This document shows positions 58,855 through 64,000 of a DNA stretch of 64,000 bases, in pieces. The notes below the pieces were generated by a model. That model was not told the DNA's origin and searched no databases. It saw nothing but the letters and a program-made list of their open reading frames with translations. The position numbers and the translations under genes were made by a program. Source of the DNA: Streptomyces sp. GQFP. GTDB lineage: Bacteria > Actinomycetota > Actinomycetes > Streptomycetales > Streptomycetaceae. The stretch's first letter is position 1. The number at the start of each line of letters is the position of its first letter. The stretch covers positions 744,001 to 808,000 of the forward strand of contig NZ_CP089312.1 of NCBI RefSeq assembly GCF_021545335.1, given 5' to 3'.

Positions 58855-60368
58855 TGGGCAGCCGCCTCGGCCGTGGTGATGAACTTCGGCTTGGTCACGT
58901 GCTCGTTGACGTACATGGGCACGTAGTCCGAGGTGAGGAACCAGCTCGGCTTCTTCATCGAGTCGGCGATCACGGTGCCGTTGATGACGAGGTTCTCGAA
59001 CGTCACGTTCTTGATGCCGTGGTCGGCGTCGTAGCCGAGGAGCAGCACGGTTTCGAGGGGCTTGCCGTTGTAGGAGAGGTCCTTGACGTAGACGTCCTCG
59101 ATGCCGCGTCCGACCGAGGTGTTGTAGGAGGTGTTGAACATGACCCGCATGTGGATGAGCTGGCCCCGGCGGAAGTCCTCGACGCGGACACCGTCGACCT
59201 TCACGTTCCTGATCAGGTTGCTGTCGCCGGCGTTGAGTGCGATGCAGCCCTGGTAGTTCATCTGCGGTTCGCGGTGGTCGCAGATGTCGATGTTCTGGAA
59301 GGTCAGGTTCTCCAGGACCTCGGGCGCGTCGGTGTTGCCGTGGGTGCCCACGTTGATGGGGTGGGCGACGTCCGCCCAGAGCGTGGAGTTCTTGACGGTG
59401 ATGTTGCGGGTGTCGCCGTAGTACTCCCAGCGGTGGGTGTAGATGGCGATGCAGTCGTCGGCGTTGCGCATGAAGACGCCGTCGATGGTGACGTCGCTGC
59501 TGGAGAAGACGTCGATTCCGTCGCCCCAGCCCTTGGAGCTGAAGGCGGCCATGCCGGTGACGGACACGTCGGACGACTCGCCGATCGTGCAGGCGTAGCC
59601 GTCGGGGTTGAGCATGGTGACGGAGCCGATGGAGATGTTCTTGGAACCCTCGATGGTGGTGCCGCCGCCGGGGGCGGCCCAGATGACTCCGCGTCCGGCG
59701 AGGCCGGCGTTCTCCACGTCCTTGAAGAACACCCGGGACTTCAGGACCGCGCCGCCGTCCAGGTAGACGGTCTTGCCGGAGGGGACGGTCACCTGGCCGT
59801 CGGCGGTGGTGTGCAGGCCGGGGCCGAAGTAGATGACGTCCGGGTCGTCGGCGGCCGGGCGGTCGGTGTCGATCGGGCGGGCGAACAGGTGCAGCGCGTC
59901 GAAGACCTCGTCGTTGACCTGGACGACGATGTTGCGCGGCTCGGTCAGTTTGAACCGCAGCGTGTCGGCGCGCCGCTCGAACTCGATGCCGTACGAGTCG
60001 GGCCGGATGCGGGCCTTCTTCACGCCGCCCTTGATGTAGGTGACCTCGACCTCGACGCAGCCCGCGAAGTCGAAGAAGGCGAGCGAGGAGTTCTGGATCA
60101 GCCCCGCGCCGGTGGAGGTGTCGATGAAGTTGAGGGTGGCCAGATAGGTGCCCAGCTTCTGCCATCTGCCGCCGGAGGTACGGACCTTGACGGTGTAGCT
60201 GTCGGTCTTGACCGGGGCGCCGTCGGGGATGGGGTACGTCACGAGCTCGGGGGCGGCGCCTGCGGTGTCGGCCTGGGCGGAGGTTGCCGCGGTGCCTGCC
60301 AGGTAGCCGGCCAGGGCGGTGACGCCGGCGGCCTGGAGGGTCGTACGACGCGATATGGGCATGCTCAT
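58851..60368 (-). CDS. Tat-exported GH28-like beta-helix glycoside hydrolase
   Basis: A 505-residue secreted protein. The Tat signal is SRRTTLQAAGVTALAGYLAG. An N-terminal beta-sandwich (about 40-190) precedes a right-handed beta-helix (about 190-490) with GWGDGIDVFSSSDVTI, NADDCIAIYTHR and VGTHGNTDAPEVLENLTFQN, matching the Asp-rich active-site layout of polygalacturonases and dextranases. It should hydrolyse a polyuronate or a related glucan. The ATG at 60368 has GGAG eight bases upstream. It is 49 bases after the permease gene and coupled to the next lyase gene. Confidence 0.87.
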   Translation of the reverse strand: MSMPISRRTTLQAAGVTALAGYLAGTAATSAQADTAGAAPELVTYPIPDGAPVKTDSYTVKVRTSGGRWQKLGTYLATLNFIDTSTGAGLIQNSSLAFFDFAGCVEVEVTYIKGGVKKARIRPDSYGIEFERRADTLRFKLTEPRNIVVQVNDEVFDALHLFARPIDTDRPAADDPDVIYFGPGLHTTADGQVTVPSGKTVYLDGGAVLKSRVFFKDVENAGLAGRGVIWAAPGGGTTIEGSKNISIGSVTMLNPDGYACTIGESSDVSVTGMAAFSSKGWGDGIDVFSSSDVTIDGVFMRNADDCIAIYTHRWEYYGDTRNITVKNSTLWADVAHPINVGTHGNTDAPEVLENLTFQNIDICDHREPQMNYQGCIALNAGDSNLIRNVKVDGVRVEDFRRGQLIHMRVMFNTSYNTSVGRGIEDVYVKDLSYNGKPLETVLLLGYDADHGIKNVTFENLVINGTVIADSMKKPSWFLTSDYVPMYVNEHVTKPKFITTAEAAAQ

Positions 60369-60417
60369 GCCATTGCTCCTTGTACAAGGAAGAAGGGGAA
60401 AGAGGCGGTACGGAGGG

Positions 60418-61290
60418 TCACTTGAGACCGGTGGTGGACATACCTGCGACGAAGCCGCGCTGGGCGACCAGGAAGACCAGCAGGATGGGGACGACGTACA
60501 TGACGGAGCCGGCCGCCTGGAGGTTGTTGACCGGCATCCCGCCCTCGGTGATGTACGAGGTCATGATGGCGACGGAGAGGGTGGTGCGGTCGCTGTCCAG
60601 GAGCAGCATGGGGGCGATGAAGTCGCCCCAGGTCCAGGTGAAGGCGATCACGAAGCTGGCGGCCAGGACCGGCAAGGACTGCGGCAGGAAGATCCGCCAG
60701 AAGATCGTGCCGTAGCCGCAGCCGTCGACGATCGCGGCCTCCTCCAGCTCCCGTGGCATCCCGGCGAAGAACTGCCGGAACAGGAAGACCAGATACGGAG
60801 CGGCCGCCAGCCCCCACAGCACCCACGGCCAGTAGGTGTTGACCATGCCGAGCTTCGCGAAGATGAGGTACGTCGGGAAGAGCGTGATCATCTGCGGCAG
60901 CATCATCGAACCGAGCAGCACACCGAACAGGACCTTCTTGCCGGGAGCTTCCAGGCGGGCGAACCCGAAGCCGACCCAGGCGGAGCTCAGGGTGACCAGG
61001 GTGGCGTAGATCAGGGAGATGATGAGGGAGTTGCGGGCGTAGCCGAGGAAATGGATGTCGGTGAAGGCGTCGGCGAAGTTCTGCCACTGGGCCTGGTCGG
61101 GCAGCCAGTGCACCGGGGAGGCCGCCAGTTCGGGCGTGGTCTTCAGGGCGGTGATGACGAGCCAGCCGAAGGGGCCGAGCATCAGGCCGGTGACCACGAC
61201 CAGGACGGTGTAGAGCACGAGGCGGGAGCCGCGTACCCGGACGCCGGCCGGCGCGACGGAGGGCTTGGGGGTCACGCTGGTGGCGGTCAC
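60418..61290 (-). CDS. carbohydrate ABC transporter permease (MalG type)
   Basis: A 290-residue membrane protein with six hydrophobic spans, beginning LVLYTVLVVVTGLMLGPFGWLVITALKTTPEL. The coupling loop is EEAAIVDGCGYGTIFWRIFLPQSLPVLAA, the EAA motif that contacts the ATPase. The GTG at 61290 overlaps the MalF-type stop codon (GTGA). It partners the MalF-type permease and the binding protein in the same unit. No ATPase gene is in the window. Confidence 0.95.
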   Translation of the reverse strand: MTATSVTPKPSVAPAGVRVRGSRLVLYTVLVVVTGLMLGPFGWLVITALKTTPELAASPVHWLPDQAQWQNFADAFTDIHFLGYARNSLIISLIYATLVTLSSAWVGFGFARLEAPGKKVLFGVLLGSMMLPQMITLFPTYLIFAKLGMVNTYWPWVLWGLAAAPYLVFLFRQFFAGMPRELEEAAIVDGCGYGTIFWRIFLPQSLPVLAASFVIAFTWTWGDFIAPMLLLDSDRTTLSVAIMTSYITEGGMPVNNLQAAGSVMYVVPILLVFLVAQRGFVAGMSTTGLK

Positions 61291-62288
61291 TTCTTCGCCT
61301 CCGGGTCGACGTTGTAGAACACCACACCGGACGTGACCTTGAAGATCAGGCCGGTCATGATGAGGATCAGGACGAAGAGCACCCACAGGAGTGCGGAGGC
61401 GTAGCCGTAGCGGCCGAGCGCGAAGTACTCCGCGAACACGTGCATCATGTACATGTAGTTGGTCTGCGGGATCTCGGTGACGCCCTGCGGTCCTGGCTTG
61501 GAGGCCAGCAGCAGCGGCATGATGGTCTGCACCGAGGCGATCATCCCGGTCACGGCCTGGAAGAGCAGCACCGGCGAGAGCAGCGGCACGGTGATGCTGC
61601 GGAAGGTCCGCCAGGCGCTCGCGCCGTCGATCCGGGCCGCCTCGTGGAGTTCGCGGGGCACGTCCTGAAGGCCGGCCAGCGAGATGATCATGATGTTTCC
61701 GGCGGCCCACAGCACCGACATCAGGATCACGTAGCGGGCGTACGGGTCGTCCAGCCACGCGATGGCGTCGATGCCGAAGATGTTCAGGACGCCGTTGGCG
61801 GCGCCGGAGTCCCGGTTGAAGAGCTGCTTGAAGACGAGCCCCGCGCCCACCGGCGGTACCACGGCCGGCAGATACAGCAGGGTGCGGAACAGGCCGCGCG
61901 CCTTCATCGGCCGGTTGACCAGGACCGCGAGGGCCAGCCCCGCGATGATCGACAGCGGCACCGAGGTGATGGCGAACACGCCGGCCCGGCTCAGCGAGTT
62001 CCATGTCACCGAGTCGGTCAGCAGCTCGCTGTAGTTGCCGAACCCGACGTAGCGCCAGTTGGGCGAGATGCCGTCGAAGGTGGTGAAGCTCAGCCACAGC
62101 GCGTACGCCATGGGACCGACGGTCAGCAGCAGGAACCCGATGATCCAGGGCGAGGTGAACAGGTAGAACGCCCGCCGCCGGCGTGCGGTCATGGAGGTCC
62201 GGGGCAGGTCACCGGAGCCGGCGGCGGCCCGGGTGCGAACGGCGGGCCGGGGCCGCTCGGCGACTTCAGGGATCTGGCCGACTGTCAT
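61287..62288 (-). CDS. carbohydrate ABC transporter permease (MalF type)
   Basis: A 333-residue membrane protein. The first span is YLFTSPWIIGFLLLTVGPMAYALWLSFTTFDG, followed by FVGFGNYSELL-like sequence and the EAA loop HEAARIDGASAWRTFRSITVPLLSP. Its ATG overlaps the binding-protein stop codon. It forms the pore with the MalG-type permease for uptake of the oligosaccharides released by the secreted enzymes. Confidence 0.95.
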   Translation of the reverse strand: MTVGQIPEVAERPRPAVRTRAAAGSGDLPRTSMTARRRRAFYLFTSPWIIGFLLLTVGPMAYALWLSFTTFDGISPNWRYVGFGNYSELLTDSVTWNSLSRAGVFAITSVPLSIIAGLALAVLVNRPMKARGLFRTLLYLPAVVPPVGAGLVFKQLFNRDSGAANGVLNIFGIDAIAWLDDPYARYVILMSVLWAAGNIMIISLAGLQDVPRELHEAARIDGASAWRTFRSITVPLLSPVLLFQAVTGMIASVQTIMPLLLASKPGPQGVTEIPQTNYMYMMHVFAEYFALGRYGYASALLWVLFVLILIMTGLIFKVTSGVVFYNVDPEAKK

Positions 62289-63634
62289 CCCACCTGCTCC
62301 TTACCGCGCTTCATCTGCTCGTTGATGGTCGAGTTGAGGCGTCCGGCGAGGGTGTCGACGGAGATCTGGCCGTTCATCGCGGCCGGAAGGATCTGGTTGA
62401 TGAGCGCGTCGGCGGCTTCGGTCTTGATGTAGGGCGTGAAGGGCGTCACGGAGAAGTGCTCCAGCTCAGCCTGCTGGACCTTGAGGACGCGCTTTTGGTA
62501 GTCCTCCTTCTGCGGCATCAGCGGGCGGAGCGACTTCAGGGTGGGTATGCCCCAGCCGCCCTCCGCGCGCCCCTTGGCCGGACCCTCCCCGAAGAACCAC
62601 TCGAAGACCCGCCAGGCGGCGTCCTTGTTCCGTGCCTTCGTCGGCATCCACATGCCCGTGCCACCCTGGCAGGAGCTGAGCCGCGGGCCGCCTTCGAAGA
62701 CCGGTGCGGGGGCGAGCCGGGACACCTCGGCCACCTTCGCCTCGGCGTTGATCATGCCGCCGAGCCAGTAGCCGTTGCCGGACATGGCCATCCGGCCCGC
62801 GACGTAGGTGGGCCCGTCCCAGCCGTCGGGGTTGGGCTGGATGAGGCTCGGCCCCACCTTGGCCTTGGCGTAGTCCACGTACCAGGTCAGGGCCTTGCGG
62901 GCCTCGGGGGTGGTGAAGTCGACGCGGCTGAAGTCCGGCGAGAAGAGGCTGCCTCCGGCGGCGGCTGTCAGGTTCGCGAAGAGGATGGCGAGGCCCAGGC
63001 CGTTGTAGCTGCCGCCGTATACGGTGGTCTGGCCGTTCTTGCGCTGGACCAGTCGCTTGGCGTTGTCCAGCCACTCCTCGTAGGTGATCGGCTCGGTCTC
63101 GGACGGGTAGTCGACACCCGCCCTGTCGAAGTGCGAGGTGTTGTACCAGAACATCGCGTCCTGGGAGAAGTCCTTCGCCATGCCGTAGCGGGGGCCCTTG
63201 CCCTGGGTGGTGCCGTCGTACCGCCACAGGTCGTTGGCCGGGTCCAGGTCATCGGTCCTGAGAATGGTGGACTTGGCGAAGTAGGGATCCAGGTCCTCGG
63301 CCACGCCCCGGGCGGCGAAGTACGGCGCGTCCAGGGCTCCGACGCCACGTACCAGGTCCGGTGCGTTGCCGCTGGTGAGCATCGCGATCAGCCGGGTGAT
63401 GTCGTTCGCCACCACGGTGATGCTGATGCCGAGTTCCTTCTGAGCCTGCTGGATCAGCTCCGTGGAGATGTCGTCGAGGGAGACCATCATCGTGATGCTC
63501 TCGCCACCGCCGGTCGCGGCGCCGGCCACCTTCAGAGCGCAGCCGCTCAACGCGGCCGCTCCGGCCGCGGCACCTCCCGCCGACAGGGCGAGAAAACGGC
63601 GGCGGCTCGGGGGAGCGCCGGAATGTGCGCGCAT
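62285..63634 (-). CDS. Tat-exported sugar-binding lipoprotein of an ABC transporter
   Basis: A 449-residue binding protein. The signal has both a twin-arginine motif (SRRRFLALSAGG) and a lipobox (ALSGC, Cys32), so it is exported folded and then lipid-anchored. The mature part is of the SBP_bac_1 type (FWYNTSHFDRAGVDYPSETEPITYEEWLDNAKRL, GRMAMSGNGYWLGGMI, GTGMWMPTKARNKDAAWRVFEWF). An AGGAGGTGAC ribosome site, the strongest in the window, precedes the ATG. It is first in the 63634-54206 unit. Confidence 0.95.
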   Translation of the reverse strand: MRAHSGAPPSRRRFLALSAGGAAAGAAALSGCALKVAGAATGGGESITMMVSLDDISTELIQQAQKELGISITVVANDITRLIAMLTSGNAPDLVRGVGALDAPYFAARGVAEDLDPYFAKSTILRTDDLDPANDLWRYDGTTQGKGPRYGMAKDFSQDAMFWYNTSHFDRAGVDYPSETEPITYEEWLDNAKRLVQRKNGQTTVYGGSYNGLGLAILFANLTAAAGGSLFSPDFSRVDFTTPEARKALTWYVDYAKAKVGPSLIQPNPDGWDGPTYVAGRMAMSGNGYWLGGMINAEAKVAEVSRLAPAPVFEGGPRLSSCQGGTGMWMPTKARNKDAAWRVFEWFFGEGPAKGRAEGGWGIPTLKSLRPLMPQKEDYQKRVLKVQQAELEHFSVTPFTPYIKTEAADALINQILPAAMNGQISVDTLAGRLNSTINEQMKRGKEQVG

Positions 63635-63696
63635 CGACGCGTCACCTCCTGCTTCGTGTGGTGCGGGCTACCGGCAGCGAGGTCTTGCAGACTAGT

Positions 63697-63704
63697 AACC
63701 GGTT
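63697..63704. promoter_or_regulatory. AACCGGTT operator in the transporter-ROK promoter gap
   Basis: The site reads TAGTAACCGGTTGCTG. It matches TAGAAACCGGTTGCC (47587-47601, minus strand) at 13 of 15 positions. It lies 63 bases before the binding-protein start, at a TACTAG box that could be its -10, and 91 bases before the ROK gene. AACCGGTT-centred sites are typical of LacI-type and similar sugar repressors. Confidence 0.65.
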
Positions 63705-63794
63705 GCTGTCTGATGGAGCCAGAGCTTCTTCCTGTCCGGAAACAACGTCAAGCCCTTCGTCGGATTTTCGAAAAGAATGGGTAACCTCAGCGAC

Positions 63795-64000
63795 ATGACG
63801 CCAAGGGCTGGAGGCTCGTTGCAGAGCCTCCGGAAAGCGAACGAAGACCAGATCCTCAGGCTGCTCATCTGCGAAGGTCCCCTGCACAGAGCCGAGTTGG
63901 CGCGCAGAACGGATGTCTCCCGAACCACCGCGGCAACGATCATCCGTGGACTGATGGCTCGCGGCCTGGTGATCGAGGCGGACGACGAACCAGCGGGCGA
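63795..64000 (+). CDS. ROK-family transcriptional regulator, N-terminal part (runs off the right edge)
   Basis: The first 68 codons of a ROK (NagC/XylR-type) regulator. The winged helix is seen as LRKANEDQILRLLICEGPLHRAELARRTDVSRTTAATIIRGLMARGLVIEADD. The sugar-kinase-like effector domain lies outside the window. A TAACCT box is just upstream of the ATG at 63795 and there is no ribosome site, so the message may be leaderless; an in-frame ATG at 63777 is possible. It is divergent from the binding-protein operon and is the natural candidate regulator of this locus. Confidence 0.88.
   Translation, partial: MTPRAGGSLQSLRKANEDQILRLLICEGPLHRAELARRTDVSRTTAATIIRGLMARGLVIEADDEPAG

Noticed and set aside
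1..64000. tRNA, rRNA, riboswitch and phage attachment sites
   Set aside because: I looked for tRNA-like cloverleafs, rRNA stretches and integrase-linked direct repeats and saw nothing convincing by eye; weak cases would need a covariance search.

Overview
The window is high-GC DNA that looks like a Streptomyces chromosome or a close actinomycete relative. The signs are GC-rich third codon positions, frequent GTG and TTG starts, many twin-arginine signal peptides, a Streptomyces-type LAxTG sortase motif and a sugar ABC transporter without its own ATPase. I saw no tRNA, rRNA or CRISPR array.

Region A (1-2998) holds the 3' end of an aldehyde dehydrogenase gene, then a TetR regulator, a siderophore-interacting flavoprotein and an aldo/keto reductase on the plus strand.

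Region B (about 3.0-35.7 kb) is a large catabolic cluster. It has an ACMSD-type amidohydrolase, a Rieske ferredoxin with its reductase, TetR and IclR regulators, a two-subunit Rieske dioxygenase, two pairs of acyl-CoA dehydrogenases, two acyl-CoA ligases, enoyl-CoA hydratase, thioesterase, two P450s with a 3Fe-4S ferredoxin, alcohol and aldehyde dehydrogenases, three SDRs, a class III extradiol dioxygenase, a meta-cleavage (C-C bond) hydrolase and two flavin reductases. This is what is needed to hydroxylate, activate, shorten and open the ring of an aromatic or polycyclic compound with an acyl side chain. The gene set recalls diterpenoid and steroid degradation clusters, but the substrate cannot be read from sequence. 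A palindrome close to GTTCCG-N5-CGGAAC sits in front of nearly every transcription unit from 3043 to 34397 and nowhere that I found outside this stretch. It probably defines one regulon, with the central IclR gene as the best candidate regulator. A perfect 29-bp hairpin closes the region.

Region C (35.7-45.6 kb) has an MFS transporter, an NtaA/EmoA/DszA-type flavin monooxygenase, a complete dipeptide-type ABC importer (binding protein, two permeases, two ATPases) and a divergent GntR regulator. It looks like an uptake-plus-oxidation module for a small nitrogen- or sulfur-containing or chelating compound.

Region D (45.8-64.0 kb) is a polysaccharide utilisation locus. It has three alginate-lyase-superfamily proteins of different architecture (one LAxTG-anchored, one with five accessory domains), a GH28-like beta-helix hydrolase, a 1519-residue secreted protein with an unrecognised core domain, a MalEFG-type ABC transporter and the start of a ROK regulator. 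All six exported proteins carry Tat signals. A TAGnAACCGGTTGC operator precedes both the binding-protein operon and the giant gene. A group II intron (52215-54131) lies just beyond the terminator of one lyase gene.
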